From Trichococcus shcherbakoviae (GTDB lineage: Bacteria > Bacillota > Bacilli > Lactobacillales > Aerococcaceae): a stretch of DNA of 64,000 bases. The notes under the pieces were generated by a model. The model saw only the letters and a program-made list of their open reading frames with translations. It was not told where the DNA came from and searched no databases. Numbering within the stretch: the first letter of the stretch is position 1; every line of letters begins with the position of its first letter. The DNA is taken from assembly GCF_963666195.1 (NCBI RefSeq), contig NZ_OY762653.1:1707501-1771500 (forward strand), written 5' to 3'. Both the position numbers and the translations under genes were made by a program. Of this stretch, positions 28,590 through 38,376 are shown one piece after another.

Positions 28590-30398
28590 ATGTGTGGAAT
28601 AGTTGGATATGTAGGAAAAGGCAATGTACAAGAGGTATTGTTGCATGGATTAGAGAAATTGGAATACCGTGGTTATGATTCAGCCGGTATTTTTGTCGTA
28701 GATGCTGAAAACCAAGGTCATGTGTTCAAGGAAAAAGGTCGCATCGCTGATTTGCGTGCGATCGTCGACAGACAGGTTGAAGCGCATACAGGCATCGGAC
28801 ACACAAGATGGGCAACGCATGGCGTGCCGAGCGCAGAGAATGCACACCCGCACCAATCTGCGGATGGACGTTTCACATTGGTCCATAATGGCGTCATCGA
28901 AAACTTCAAAGAAATCAAAGACGAGTATCTGCAGGACGTTAATTTTGTTAGCCAAACAGATACAGAAATCGTTGTGCAGCTGATCGGAAAAATCGCTGCC
29001 GAAGAAAACCTGAACGGAAAAGAAGCTTTGCGCCGCGCTTTGTCGATCGTAAGAGGCTCTTACGCTTTCGCTTTAGTGGATGCACAAGCACCGGACGTCT
29101 TTTACGCAGCCAAAAACAAAAGCCCAATGTTGATCGGTTTGGGTGATGACTTCAACGTCGTTGCCAGCGATGCGATGGCTACTGTTCAGATCACGAACCA
29201 ATATGTGGAAATCCACGATGGCGAAATGATCACATTGACGGCTGATGGCGTCACAATCGAAAAAATGGACGGAAAAACGGTAACACGTAATCCGTATACG
29301 GCCCAAATCGATGCCAGCGACCTGGAAAAAGGGACATACCCTTACTACATGTTGAAAGAAATCGATGAGCAGCCTGCTGTTATGCGTAACATCATCCAAA
29401 AATACCAAAATGCAGAAGGTCGCCTGACGGTTCCTGAAGAATTGACCACTGCTATGTTGGAAGCTGACCGCATCCATATCGTGGCTTGCGGAACGAGCTA
29501 CCATTCCGGTTGGGTAGGCAAACACTATCTGGAAAAAATTGCACAGATCCCGACAGAAGTGCATGTCGCCAGCGAATTCTCCTACAACCCGCCGCTATTG
29601 AAAGGCAATCCGTTCTTTATCTTCCTTACCCAAAGTGGGGAGACTGCGGATAGCCGCCAAGTATTGGTGAAAGTAAAAGAATGGGGATACCCAGCTTTGA
29701 CGATCACAAACGTGGCTGGTTCGACTTTATCGCGTGAAGCGGACTACACATTGCTGTTGCATGCAGGTCCAGAGATCGCAGTCGCTTCAACGAAAGCTTA
29801 CACTGCACAGATCGCTGTCTTGGCTGTCTTGTCGGATGCGTTAGGCGCGAGAATGGGTCATGATATGGGAATCGACATGGTCCATGAATTGGGGATCGTC
29901 GCAAATGCGATGGAAGCGGTCATCGATGACAAAGAGCGCATCGCTGAATTGGCTGACATCTACTTGCCGAACACCCGCAATGCTTTCTACATCGGACGCG
30001 GTTTGGATTACTTCGTATCGATGGAAGCTGCATTGAAACTGAAAGAAATTTCTTATATCCAAACAGAAGGTTTTGCTGCCGGAGAATTGAAGCACGGCAC
30101 AATCGCCTTGATTGAAGAAGGAACTCCGGTTTTGGCTATCATTACCCAAGCTGATGTTGCCAGCCATACCCGTGGAAACGTTGAAGAAGTGCGTTCGCGC
30201 GGAGCAAACACTTGCGTATTTGCAATGGAAGGTTTGGCTAATGAGAACGACCAAATCATCTTGCCGGCTGTTCACCCAGCCTTGGCTCCACTGATGACAG
30301 TCGTTCCGACCCAATTGATGGCTTACTACGCAACGCTTCACCGTGGCTATGACGTCGACAAGCCAAGAAACTTGGCGAAATCCGTTACGGTTGAGTAA
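28590..30398 (+). CDS. glmS: glutamine-fructose-6-phosphate aminotransferase GlmS, 602 aa
   Basis: Makes glucosamine-6-phosphate, entry to amino-sugar and peptidoglycan synthesis. The true start is ATG 28590, because catalytic Cys2 must be exposed (MCGIVGYVG); an upstream in-frame ATG lies inside the ribozyme. The glutaminase domain runs to about residue 230 (HTRWATHG near 77-84), then two SIS sugar-isomerase domains (CGTSYHSG near 300, TQSGETADS near 347, [11 protein letters not shown] near 485, KSVTVE at the C terminus). Full length. AAAGGGG lies upstream at rather long spacing. A strong terminator follows. Confidence 0.98.
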   Translation: MCGIVGYVGKGNVQEVLLHGLEKLEYRGYDSAGIFVVDAENQGHVFKEKGRIADLRAIVDRQVEAHTGIGHTRWATHGVPSAENAHPHQSADGRFTLVHNGVIENFKEIKDEYLQDVNFVSQTDTEIVVQLIGKIAAEENLNGKEALRRALSIVRGSYAFALVDAQAPDVFYAAKNKSPMLIGLGDDFNVVASDAMATVQITNQYVEIHDGEMITLTADGVTIEKMDGKTVTRNPYTAQIDASDLEKGTYPYYMLKEIDEQPAVMRNIIQKYQNAEGRLTVPEELTTAMLEADRIHIVACGTSYHSGWVGKHYLEKIAQIPTEVHVASEFSYNPPLLKGNPFFIFLTQSGETADSRQVLVKVKEWGYPALTITNVAGSTLSREADYTLLLHAGPEIAVASTKAYTAQIAVLAVLSDALGARMGHDMGIDMVHELGIVANAMEAVIDDKERIAELADIYLPNTRNAFYIGRGLDYFVSMEAALKLKEISYIQTEGFAAGELKHGTIALIEEGTPVLAIITQADVASHTRGNVEEVRSRGANTCVFAMEGLANENDQIILPAVHPALAPLMTVVPTQLMAYYATLHRGYDVDKPRNLAKSVTVE

Positions 30399-30418
30399 AA
30401 TTCATTAAATACATACTT

Positions 30419-30469
30419 ATAACATCCATTCGCTTATCATTGAATAAGCGAATGGATGTTTTTTTTGCG
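30419..30469 (+). terminator. glmS terminator
   Basis: AACATCCATTCGCTTAT and its complement around CATTGA, followed by eight T. The remaining 300 bases up to the sorbitol operon hold no gene that I can see; a -10-like TATACT lies at about 30740. Confidence 0.92.
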
Positions 30470-30781
30470 TTTGAATAGGTCCGATTAGTTCAAAGATAAT
30501 AGCACTGCAGTGAAGGGATGGTTGCACTAATTCGCTTTTTTCACTGGGAAAAGTTTTGCTGCTCCTGAAACCGCAGGCGTAAAAAATCAGTTTTTCCCAG
30601 TCGCGGCGCGCTTTTTCCGTTTTCGGATACATAAATATGATTGTTATCCCATCCCTCCAAATTCCAGCAATTTAATTAGTTCAAAAATTGGACACCTTTT
30701 CCGGTTCGAGGACTGTATTAATTTATTTTTTATTTGGTCTATACTCTGGACTATAGAGATTGAAAGGGGATACAAAAAATT

Positions 30782-31585
30782 ATGGCAAACAACTGGTTGG
30801 AATTAGACGGAAAAACGGTTATCGTTACAGGAGGAAATTCAGGGATCGGATTACACATCGCGGATCACTTGAAAGAACAAGGCGCAAACGTCGTTGTAGC
30901 TGATTTAAGTGTTGAAACGGGAACTAGTGTATATGGTAAACTGAATGTGAAGACAGATGTGACTTCTATCGAGAGCATCGAGGCAATGGTCGAAAAAGCT
31001 GTTGAGAAATTTGGAAAAATCGACGTTTTGGTCAATAATGCAGGTATGAACTTGCCGCGTTTGTTGGTGGATGTCTACAGTGACGAAAGAAACTACGAAA
31101 TCGATGAAGCCTCATTCGACAAAATGACAGCAGTCAATCAAAAAGGAATGGTATTCACTACACAAGCCGTCGTCAGAAACATGCTGAAGAACAAAGTGGA
31201 AGGAACGATCATCAATATCTCTTCCGAATCCGGCATGGAAGGTTCGGTCGGTCAAAGCATCTATTCAGCCACAAAAGGCGCTACAAATTCTTACACGCGT
31301 TCATGGGCAAAAGAACTTGGAAAATTTGGCATCAAAGTCGTCGGTATCGCACCGGGGATCAACGAAAAAACAGGATTGACAACTCCTGCCTACAATGAAG
31401 CATTGGCTTACACAAGAAACATACCGGTTGAGCAATTGGACACAGGGTATGAAAAGAGCATTCCACTGGGACGCGTCGGAAAATTGGATGAAATCGGCTA
31501 CTTGGTGGCATTCTTATCTTCCAACAAATCCGCTTATATCACTGGTACAACAATCAACATTACAGGCGGGAAATCTAGAGGATAG
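30782..31585 (+). CDS. srlD: sorbitol-6-phosphate 2-dehydrogenase (SDR family), 267 aa
   Basis: Oxidises glucitol-6-phosphate to fructose-6-phosphate. Short-chain dehydrogenase: NAD-binding TGGNSGIG (about residues 17-24), NNAG (about 86-89), catalytic Ser in NISSESG (about 142-148), YSATKG with Tyr and Lys (about 161-166), and the C-terminal GGKSRG. The function is assigned from this sequence style plus its place at the head of a full sorbitol PTS operon. AAAGGGGA lies upstream of ATG. Followed at 15 bases by the PRD regulator gene. Confidence 0.92.
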   Translation: MANNWLELDGKTVIVTGGNSGIGLHIADHLKEQGANVVVADLSVETGTSVYGKLNVKTDVTSIESIEAMVEKAVEKFGKIDVLVNNAGMNLPRLLVDVYSDERNYEIDEASFDKMTAVNQKGMVFTTQAVVRNMLKNKVEGTIINISSESGMEGSVGQSIYSATKGATNSYTRSWAKELGKFGIKVVGIAPGINEKTGLTTPAYNEALAYTRNIPVEQLDTGYEKSIPLGRVGKLDEIGYLVAFLSSNKSAYITGTTINITGGKSRG

Positions 31586-31600
31586 TATGGGGGCATTGAG

Positions 31601-33481
31601 ATGTCAACGGCAAGCGATAGAGAAGTTTTGCTGAGAAGTTTACTTTCAAATAAAGAAATGGATGTTCAAAGTCTCGAGGAAGCGTCGGGAAAAAACAAAT
31701 ACCAGATCAAAACGATCATTTCGGAATTGAACGATGTCTACGAGGGGTTCTTAAAAATCCAACAAAAGGATGAATCCAAAGTAGGCATCGTCAGAAAGGA
31801 GGGGGTGAACATATTCAACACACTTCATTACAATATCCATCAAGACTTCAATAAAGTAGAATGCAGGATCGCGTATCTGTTGTACCGCTTGATATGTACA
31901 GAGGAGTACCTGAATATCGGAGACCTCTCCGAAGAAATGAGTGTAAGCAGGAGCACGGTGAACAACGACCTCAAAAAGCTGAAGCAGCTTTTGGAGAAAT
32001 ACAATGCGAAAGTCGTCGGAATCCCGAACAAAGGCATCACCTTCCAGTGCAGCGAATTCGGCACCCGCTTGGTCCTGATTTACGAAGTATTCGAGTTGCT
32101 GCAGATGACTTTTCTGCCGGACCAAGAAATCCAGGATGCGCTTGACGGACTCGTCCGGGACTACAAGCTGGATGAGCAAGCGAAAGAACTGCTTTATAAG
32201 GCGTTGGCTGTAAGCGTACACAGGTTGGCGCATGGGCATACGATAGATTCCGAAATTCCGATGTACAAAAACTTTGAGGCGGACTCGGCAAATATCATCG
32301 CCTATACCCAACTGCTGCAAAAGAAATTTGCAGTTGCCTTGAATGACCATGAAATTGCGTTTCTTGCTTTCCCGATCAACACAAGGAACTCCGCCTACGT
32401 GAAAGGGAGCGAAAATTCCGAAAACGAAGAAGTTCTGAGACAAGTCGTTTCCAGTATGCTGAAAACGGTAAGGGATCAAGTCATGATCGAAATCGATGAA
32501 GAAGCCTTCTTTGATAAAGTCAAATATCACTTGCTTTTCCTGATAAACAGGCTGGTCTTCCGGATTCCGAACACGGATCTGTATCTGGAGCAGATCAAGC
32601 TCAAATACCCTTTGGCCTTCGAGCTGGCGAAGATTTCGCTGTCGGAATTGAATCGCCTTTACCAATTGCGTGCAAGCGCGGACGACATCAGCTATCTGGC
32701 TGTCTATTACGCACTGATGCTGGACGAAAGGCAAGCGAATGATTCCAAAGGGAAAAGCACAAAGGATGTAGGCATCATCACCAACCTTGGGAGAGGGAGT
32801 TTTGAGCTGATCAGCAGACAGATCAAAGAGATCGTCGGGAATGAGATGAATATTGTCCACCTCAACACCGATAGCCTGCCGAAAGAAAAACTGAAGCGGT
32901 TCCGACTGCTTTTCACAACCGAAGAGATTTCCGTGGACACCGAAGTCCCTGTCATCAAGATCGACAGATTGGTCAGCCCGGACGATTTGGCCCAAAAGAT
33001 CTATGCCGTGGAAAAAGATCAATACAACATCAAATACCTGACAAACGAGGACATCAGTTATCACCTCGTCAATCTGAAGGGTCAAATGGGTTACTTCGAT
33101 TATGTGGAAGAAATCACGTCCTACCTTTCCAGAAGATACCGTCTGTCCGAAGATATCCTGGACCGGTTCGTGGAAAAAGAAGAAAGACACACAATGATTT
33201 ATGAAAACAAGGTAGCTTTCCCGCATTTGACCGACCCAAACATCAACAAGTTGGTGTTTGTCCTGGGGAACATCACGATGGCCAACCGCAACGACGCGTT
33301 TTCCTTGATGTTATTTCTAGTGACACCCGAGAAAATTTCTGAGCAGCAAGAGAGAATCTTGATGCAGGTATATGATTTTGTCTTTAAGGTCATCAATGAT
33401 CCTACTCTGATCAATGATCTGAAAAAAGTGGATGATGCACAAGGACTTATTGAGATGCTGGAGAAAAGAGGTACGAAATAG
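31601..33481 (+). CDS. gutR: PRD-domain transcriptional activator of the sorbitol operon (GutR type), 626 aa
   Basis: BglG/MtlR-type regulator. HTH near residues 105-135 (NIGDLSEEMSVSRSTVNNDLKKLKQLLEKY), two PRDs (about 180-285 and 295-400, with conserved His such as VHRLAHGHT and LNDHEIAF), a IIB-like region (about 410-500) and a C-terminal IIA domain (about 510-626) with the His in FPHLTDP. The protein should sense PTS phosphorylation and switch on the operon it sits in. An N-terminal HTH (about 5-60) is less certain. It ends directly before gutM (stop and start adjacent). Confidence 0.9.
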   Translation: MSTASDREVLLRSLLSNKEMDVQSLEEASGKNKYQIKTIISELNDVYEGFLKIQQKDESKVGIVRKEGVNIFNTLHYNIHQDFNKVECRIAYLLYRLICTEEYLNIGDLSEEMSVSRSTVNNDLKKLKQLLEKYNAKVVGIPNKGITFQCSEFGTRLVLIYEVFELLQMTFLPDQEIQDALDGLVRDYKLDEQAKELLYKALAVSVHRLAHGHTIDSEIPMYKNFEADSANIIAYTQLLQKKFAVALNDHEIAFLAFPINTRNSAYVKGSENSENEEVLRQVVSSMLKTVRDQVMIEIDEEAFFDKVKYHLLFLINRLVFRIPNTDLYLEQIKLKYPLAFELAKISLSELNRLYQLRASADDISYLAVYYALMLDERQANDSKGKSTKDVGIITNLGRGSFELISRQIKEIVGNEMNIVHLNTDSLPKEKLKRFRLLFTTEEISVDTEVPVIKIDRLVSPDDLAQKIYAVEKDQYNIKYLTNEDISYHLVNLKGQMGYFDYVEEITSYLSRRYRLSEDILDRFVEKEERHTMIYENKVAFPHLTDPNINKLVFVLGNITMANRNDAFSLMLFLVTPEKISEQQERILMQVYDFVFKVINDPTLINDLKKVDDAQGLIEMLEKRGTK

Positions 33482-33934
33482 ATGAATAATATGCTTGCAT
33501 TGGGTATTCTGGTTGTCAGCGCTTTTTTGATCCAAAGCGCACTGGGATTTTTTCAGATCAAACATTTCGGCAATGAATACAACGAATTGAAGGCGGACGG
33601 CAGAGTTGCGATAGGCAAACGGGCAGGGAAGCTGACTTCCGGAACGATCATCATGTTCCAACTGGACAGCAACGGCATGATCGTCAGAGGCAAAAAGCTG
33701 CAGGGGACCACAATCTTGGCCAGGTTCAAACCATACAACAATTTCAACGGCAGACTGATCGAAGCCATCAAGGCAGAGGATCCGGATGTGCTGGCTGAAA
33801 TCAAGATCACCCGCAAAACCATCATGAATGCGGTCACTAATTACCGGATGTTCATAAACGGAGAAATCATTCCGGAGAAAGAATCTCCCTTTAAGGAATT
33901 GACCAAAAAAATTACAAACATTAAGTTCGGTTAA
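33482..33934 (+). CDS. gutM: glucitol operon activator protein GutM, 150 aa
   Basis: Auxiliary activator of glucitol operons. A single N-terminal membrane-like segment (residues 5-24, LGILVVSAFLIQSALGFFQI) precedes the conserved GutM domain with GKRAGKLTSGTIIMFQLD (about 42-59) and ARFKPYNNFNGR (about 79-90). Start codon ATG directly follows the gutR stop, so translation is coupled. In Enterobacteria the homologue acts with GutR on the promoter; in this lineage its exact mechanism is unproven. Confidence 0.93.
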   Translation: MNNMLALGILVVSAFLIQSALGFFQIKHFGNEYNELKADGRVAIGKRAGKLTSGTIIMFQLDSNGMIVRGKKLQGTTILARFKPYNNFNGRLIEAIKAEDPDVLAEIKITRKTIMNAVTNYRMFINGEIIPEKESPFKELTKKITNIKFG

Positions 33935-33974
33935 ATCGTGTCAGAAATAATACATATAATAAGGAGTGTTAAAT

Positions 33975-34526
33975 ATGGACTTTCTAGTTAAAGGTGCAGA
34001 AAGCTTTATCGGATTATTTCAATTAGGTGCTAATACATTTATGAGCTGGATGACCGGCATCGTTCCAATCGTCTTGATGCTGATGGTATTCATGAACGTC
34101 GTGATCAAACTGATCGGTGAGGAAAGAATCAACGGCCTCGCACAACGCTTCTCGAAATATTCCTTGGTCAGAAACTGTATCCTACCTTTCTTGGCAGCCT
34201 TCATGTTGGGGAACCCCGCATCATTCACCCTAGGGAGATTTTTGCCGGAATTCTACAAACCAAGTTTCTATGCGGCACTTGCACAATACAACCACACGAG
34301 TAACGGCCTTTTCCCACATATCAATGCAGGTGAATTGTTCGTATTCCTGGGAATCGCGTCAGGTGTTGAAACGTTAGGATTGAGCACCACGCCATTGGCT
34401 ATCCGTTATCTGCTTGTCGGGCTTGTGATGAATGCTGTAGGCGCATATGTAACCGACTTCACAACTGCTTATGTCTGCAAAAAATCCGGAATCCAATTGA
34501 GCAAAACAGCGAAAGTTCAATACTAA
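33975..34526 (+). CDS. srlA: PTS glucitol/sorbitol IIC component (IIC2), 183 aa
   Basis: Membrane permease part of the glucitol PTS. Four or more hydrophobic segments; typical motifs are NCILPFLAAFMLGNPASFTLGRFLPE (about residues 73-98) and GLFPHINAGELFVFLGIASG (about 115-134). AAGGAG at 33961-33966 is eight bases before ATG 33975, which is chosen over the in-frame GTG 33966 inside the ribosome site. Together with the next gene it forms the split IIC used by this PTS family. Confidence 0.93.
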   Translation: MDFLVKGAESFIGLFQLGANTFMSWMTGIVPIVLMLMVFMNVVIKLIGEERINGLAQRFSKYSLVRNCILPFLAAFMLGNPASFTLGRFLPEFYKPSFYAALAQYNHTSNGLFPHINAGELFVFLGIASGVETLGLSTTPLAIRYLLVGLVMNAVGAYVTDFTTAYVCKKSGIQLSKTAKVQY

Positions 34527-34586
34527 CGACCAAGAAGATGTTGCATTAAACAAATAGAATGCATGAGAACGAGAGGGGTATTCATT

Positions 34587-35594
34587 ATGACAAAATATAA
34601 CAGCATCAAAGTCGAAAAAGGTTCCGGCGGCTGGGGCGGACCACTGATCATCACACCAACAGAGCAAAAACATAAATTCATCTACATCGTAGGCGGCGGA
34701 GAAAAACCTGCCATCGTCGACAGAATCGCTGAACTTACAGGTATGGAAGCCGTAAACGGATTCAAAACATCCATTCCGGATGATGAAACAGCCTTGGCTA
34801 TCATCGACTGCGGCGGAACATTGAGATGCGGCATCTATCCTCAAAAAGGCATCCCGACAATCAACGTTGTTGCCACCGGTAAATCTGGTCCTTTGGCTAA
34901 ATACATCACCGAAGACATTTACGTTTCAAATGTTGGCTTGAATCAGATCCAAGTAACTGGCGAGACAGCAAATGTAGCGGCAGCAAGCGTAGCAACTGCA
35001 GAACCAGTGGCAGAAGAGAAAGTCGCTTACACTACAGACAAAAAACTGACGCAACAAAATGCCGAAAAAGGCAGCGTAGTGGCAAAAATCGGTTTGGCTG
35101 CAGGTAAAGGGATCGCTATCATGCTGCAATCAGCCCGTGAAGCGGTGCAGACAGTCTTGCAGACAATCATCCCGTTCATGGCCTTTGTAGCGATGCTGAT
35201 CGGTATTATCCAAGGCAGCGGAATCGGCAATCTGTTCGCGAAAATGATGATTCCATTGGCAGGTAATGTCTGGGGCTTGATGGTCATTGGGTTCATCTGC
35301 TCCTTGCCGATCCTTTCTCCGCTATTGGGACCTGGTGCTGTAATCGCGCAAGTTATCGGAACATTAATCGGTGTTGAAATCGGCAAAGGCAATATCGAAC
35401 CAAGCTTAGCTTTACCGGCTTTGTTCGCCATCAACACACAAAATGCTTGCGATTTCATTCCAGTCGGGTTAGGCTTGCAAGAAGCAGAAGCCAAAACAGT
35501 AGAAGTCGGCGTACCATCCGTTCTTTATTCTCGATTCCTGAACGGTGTGCCCCGCGTATTCGTCGCTTGGTTAGCAAGCTTCGGACTATATTAA
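34587..35594 (+). CDS. srlE: PTS glucitol/sorbitol IIBC component, 335 aa
   Basis: N-terminal IIB domain with the phospho-Cys at residue 75 ([17 protein letters not shown]), an Ala-rich linker (about residues 130-155), then a membrane IIC1 domain (about 175-335) with [18 protein letters not shown] and [23 protein letters not shown] 34587 has AGGGG at eight bases; an in-frame ATG 34563 has no ribosome site. Works with SrlA and SrlB. Confidence 0.94.
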   Translation: MTKYNSIKVEKGSGGWGGPLIITPTEQKHKFIYIVGGGEKPAIVDRIAELTGMEAVNGFKTSIPDDETALAIIDCGGTLRCGIYPQKGIPTINVVATGKSGPLAKYITEDIYVSNVGLNQIQVTGETANVAAASVATAEPVAEEKVAYTTDKKLTQQNAEKGSVVAKIGLAAGKGIAIMLQSAREAVQTVLQTIIPFMAFVAMLIGIIQGSGIGNLFAKMMIPLAGNVWGLMVIGFICSLPILSPLLGPGAVIAQVIGTLIGVEIGKGNIEPSLALPALFAINTQNACDFIPVGLGLQEAEAKTVEVGVPSVLYSRFLNGVPRVFVAWLASFGLY

Positions 35595-35603
35595 AAAAGA
35601 AGA

Positions 35604-35624
35604 AAAGCGGGACAAGCCCGCTTT
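35604..35624 (+). repeat. intercistronic hairpin between srlE and srlB
   Basis: AAAGCGGG and CCCGCTTT arms around ACAAG, with only a short T stretch. It may lower or protect distal operon mRNA rather than stop transcription fully. Confidence 0.55.
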
Positions 35625-35666
35625 GCCTCGTAAATAAAAAGTAATAATCGGAAAAGGTGAAGAAAA

Positions 35667-36035
35667 ATGTCAATTTATTCAACGGTAGTCACAGAAATCG
35701 GACCTAACGCTAAGGAGTTTTTAGCTGAGGATATGATGGTATTGTTCGGAGACGATGCTCCGGAAGCATTGCGGCCATATTGCTTCCTGATCGAACAAAA
35801 TGCACTGGAGCAGGATATTCAACTAGGACACGCGTTGGTTATCGGCGACGATAGTTATCGCGTCACAGCAGTGGGTGATGTGGTCAACAAAAACCTCAGG
35901 GATCTGGGGCACATCACCATTAACTTCAGCGGAGAAACAGTCGCTGAATTGGCAGGCTCGCTGTATGTTGAACACAAAACAGTGAACGAAATCGCGGAAG
36001 GCACCATCATCAAAATCACTGAAACTGTGGGGTAG
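35667..36035 (+). CDS. srlB: PTS glucitol/sorbitol IIA component, 122 aa
   Basis: Cytoplasmic phosphocarrier of the glucitol PTS. The active His is in LRDLGHITINFSG (about residue 86), and the fold motif LVIGDDSYRVTAVGDVVNKNL (about 56-76) is characteristic. AAGGTG lies upstream of ATG. Six bases before the aldolase gene. Confidence 0.94.
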   Translation: MSIYSTVVTEIGPNAKEFLAEDMMVLFGDDAPEALRPYCFLIEQNALEQDIQLGHALVIGDDSYRVTAVGDVVNKNLRDLGHITINFSGETVAELAGSLYVEHKTVNEIAEGTIIKITETVG

Positions 36036-36041
36036 TAGCGT

Positions 36042-36704
36042 ATGTACATAGATTCGAACGACATCAAAGCAATCGGAAGTTTTTTGAAAAGCGGATTTCT
36101 GAAAGGAGTCACCACCAACCCGACGATTTTGTCGACTGGTTCCGGCAGTCGCTTCAAACAATTACAAGATTTATTGGCTTTGGAGCCGACGGAACTTTTT
36201 GTACAATTGCTGGGTACGACTTCTGAAGAAATGTTTGCCGATTATGAAGCAATAAAGACATTTGATGCAAATCACCGACTTTCGATAAAGATTCCCGTTA
36301 CACAAGCAGGCTTGGAAACAATCAAAAAAGTGAAAGAGGACGATCCGGAAAGAGCGATCCTGGGGACACTGATCTATTCTGCGGACCAGGGGATCCTGGC
36401 CGCCGCAGCCGGATGCGATTATCTGGCACCGTATGTGAACAGGATGCTGAACAATGCGATCGATCCCTTCAAGGCGATCCGTTCCATGCGGACGTTCATC
36501 GATGCCAGAGGCTACAAGACCAAAATCATGGCAGCGAGCTTCAAAAATTCCCAACAAGTCATCGATTCTTTGGAGTCGGGCGCGCATACTGCCACGATCC
36601 CTCCGGATGTCCTGAATAACATGATGAACAAGGATTTGGCGCTGCAGGCATTGCAGGTTTTTGAAGCAGACGGACAAGCGTTGTTGGCTGCATATGGTGA
36701 ATAA
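36042..36704 (+). CDS. fructose-6-phosphate aldolase/transaldolase-like protein, 220 aa
   Basis: Class I aldolase of the small transaldolase (TalC/FSA) group. Schiff-base Lys lies in LSIKIPVT (about residue 87), the TTNP motif in GVTTNPTI (about 23-30), the Tyr in YLAPYVNRM (about 127-135), and AASFKN (about 165-170). It has Gln (ELFVQLLGTT) where the FSA subgroup has Gln and true transaldolases have Glu, so an aldolase acting on fructose-6-phosphate or related sugars is more likely. As last gene of the sorbitol operon it would process the fructose-6-phosphate made by SrlD. Confidence 0.85.
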   Translation: MYIDSNDIKAIGSFLKSGFLKGVTTNPTILSTGSGSRFKQLQDLLALEPTELFVQLLGTTSEEMFADYEAIKTFDANHRLSIKIPVTQAGLETIKKVKEDDPERAILGTLIYSADQGILAAAAGCDYLAPYVNRMLNNAIDPFKAIRSMRTFIDARGYKTKIMAASFKNSQQVIDSLESGAHTATIPPDVLNNMMNKDLALQALQVFEADGQALLAAYGE

Positions 36705-36741
36705 ATACAAGAAACGGTAACGTTTCGTGCAACAGAACGAG

Positions 36742-36769
36742 TTGACTTCCGGAAAAATTATGATACGAT
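36742..36769 (+). promoter_or_regulatory. promoter of the TPP-regulated operon
   Basis: TTGACT at 36742-36747, a 16-base spacer, and TACGAT at 36764-36769. A short dyad GAAACG-GTAA-CGTTTC lies just upstream (about 36711-36726) and may end the sorbitol transcript. Confidence 0.5.
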
Positions 36770-36802
36770 TAGAACAATAGCAAATGAACTGAATATTCTT
36801 TT

Positions 36803-36916
36803 TACCACTAGGGGTGCTTTACCGGCGGATGACTGTCCGCCAAAAAGCTGAGATCGAAGTAGGACTTCGAGACCCTTAGAACCTGATCTGGTTTGTACCA
36901 GCGTAGGGAAGTGGCA
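36803..36916 (+). promoter_or_regulatory. TPP riboswitch (THI element)
   Basis: Thiamine-pyrophosphate sensor with all conserved blocks: ACTAGGGGTGC, the variable P3 hairpin (GGCGGATGACTGTCCGCC), GCTGAGATC, ACCCTTAGAACCTGATCTGG, TACCAGCGTAGGGAAGTGG. A downstream terminator (36960-36998) can form when TPP binds. Controls tenA-ykoEDC. Confidence 0.97.
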
Positions 36917-36959
36917 GCCTCTTTTGGCTAAGTAAGTCCCTATTGCATAAGGAACATAC

Positions 36960-36998
36960 AACCACTTTTTTCCGTTGGGAAGAGAGTGGTTTTTTTGT
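36960..36998 (+). terminator. regulated terminator of the TPP riboswitch
   Basis: AACCACT and AGTGGTT arms (with T-rich and A-rich inner parts) followed by seven T, between the aptamer and tenA. Fits transcriptional attenuation. Confidence 0.8.
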
Positions 36999-37073
36999 TT
37001 GCAAAAATCAAGAGCGGCCGTTCGGATAAGTCGGGACCCTTGCGGAGCGCTCACAGCATATGGAGGGAAAGCA

Positions 37074-37748
37074 ATGACATTTTCAGCACAAATCCGCCAA
37101 GCGGTAGAACCGATCTGGGCAGCCAGCATGGAGCATCCGTTTGTGAAAGGGATCGGGGACGGCACCTTGCCGTTGGAGAATTTCCGTTTTTACATCCAGC
37201 AGGATTCCTATTACCTGACGCGCTTCGCCAAAATTTTGGCGCTCGGCGCAGCCAAAGCACCGGATATTGCGACGACCAACCAGTTCGCCGACTTCGCGAA
37301 GCATACGTACAGCGCCGAAATCGGCCTGCATGAACAATTTTCGAAAAGGCTGGGCATCACCGCGGAAGAAAAAGAGTGTTTCAAACCCGCGCCCACAACA
37401 TACGCCTACACGTCCCATCTCTATCATGCCGGCCACTCGGGGCATTTGGGGGATGTGATCGCCGCCGTTCTGCCTTGCTACTGGCTTTATGCCGAAATCG
37501 GCGACGCCTTCATTGACGCGGCACCTGAAGAACCGATCTATCAGGAATGGATCGCTACCTATGGCGGGAAGGATTTTCAGGACCGGGTGGATGAACAGAT
37601 TGCGCATCTGGATAAGATCGCTACATCTGCAACCGAAGCGGACCGTGAAAGGATGAAAGAACATTTCATCATCAGCAGCCAGTACGAATACGCATTTTGG
37701 GAAATGGCCTATCGCATGGAAACATGGCCGGTACCGTTGGAGAACTGA
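37074..37748 (+). CDS. tenA: aminopyrimidine aminohydrolase / thiaminase II TenA, 224 aa
   Basis: Salvages thiamine breakdown products by hydrolysing aminopyrimidines to HMP. The active-site Cys lies in VLPCYWLYAEIG (about residue 136), with Asp in IQQDSYYL (about 43-50) and the Tyr/Glu region SSQYEYAFWEMAYRMETWP near the C terminus. ATG 37074 follows GGAGGG; a longer in-frame reading from 36975 starts inside the terminator and is not used. It heads the thiamine-precursor operon, behind the TPP riboswitch. Confidence 0.96.
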   Translation: MTFSAQIRQAVEPIWAASMEHPFVKGIGDGTLPLENFRFYIQQDSYYLTRFAKILALGAAKAPDIATTNQFADFAKHTYSAEIGLHEQFSKRLGITAEEKECFKPAPTTYAYTSHLYHAGHSGHLGDVIAAVLPCYWLYAEIGDAFIDAAPEEPIYQEWIATYGGKDFQDRVDEQIAHLDKIATSATEADRERMKEHFIISSQYEYAFWEMAYRMETWPVPLEN

Positions 37749-37783
37749 GCGACAAAATCAAACGCAAAGAGGAGACAGAGAAA

Positions 37784-38362
37784 ATGAAAAAAGAATTGAA
37801 GCTTACAGATATTTTGGTGACGATCGTCATCGCCATCGCTTTCGGGATCGTCTACATCCTGTGGGGAACGGTTTATTACGCGGTGCAGCCGTTGGGTCTG
37901 CATCTTGATCAGCTGCTGTACGGCATGTGGTTCATCGCCGGTACCTTCGCCTATTTCATCATCCGCAAACCGGGTGTGGCGCTGTTGGCGGAAATCGCTG
38001 CGGCTTCAGGTGAATTCCTTTTGGGGTCGCCATGGGGTCTGACCGTCTTGCTTTCCGGCGTGGTGCAAGGATTGTTTGCGGAATTAGTGTTCATGGCCTT
38101 CCGTTACAAACGTTTTGACCTGAAGGTTGCCGCTTTGGCAGCTTCGGCATCTTGCGTGGGTTCGCTAGTGGTGGATGCGTTGAACGGGCAGATTGCTGAG
38201 TTGGCTGCTTGGAACTTGGCGCTGTATTTGTTGGCCCGTTTTGCCGGCTCGATTTTCTTTGCCGGGGTGCTGGCCTACTACTTGGCGGAAGTCCTGGAGG
38301 ATACCGGCGTGACGAACCTTGTCCGTCCGCTTTCGACTGAAGATTTCACAGATATGGATTAA
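37784..38362 (+). CDS. ykoE: ECF S component YkoE (thiamine precursor), 192 aa
   Basis: Membrane substrate-binding subunit of the YkoEDC vitamin transporter, thought to carry hydroxymethylpyrimidine or thiamine-like compounds. Six hydrophobic segments. The family motif runs through IVYILWGTVYYAVQPLG (about residues 22-38), LAEIAAASGEFLLGSPWG (about 68-85) and LFAELVFMAFRYKRFD (about 96-111). ATG 37784 is ten bases after GAGGAG; the reading from 37697 overlaps tenA. Confidence 0.93.
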   Translation: MKKELKLTDILVTIVIAIAFGIVYILWGTVYYAVQPLGLHLDQLLYGMWFIAGTFAYFIIRKPGVALLAEIAAASGEFLLGSPWGLTVLLSGVVQGLFAELVFMAFRYKRFDLKVAALAASASCVGSLVVDALNGQIAELAAWNLALYLLARFAGSIFFAGVLAYYLAEVLEDTGVTNLVRPLSTEDFTDMD

Positions 38363-38376
38363 GGAGGATGGCGGAA

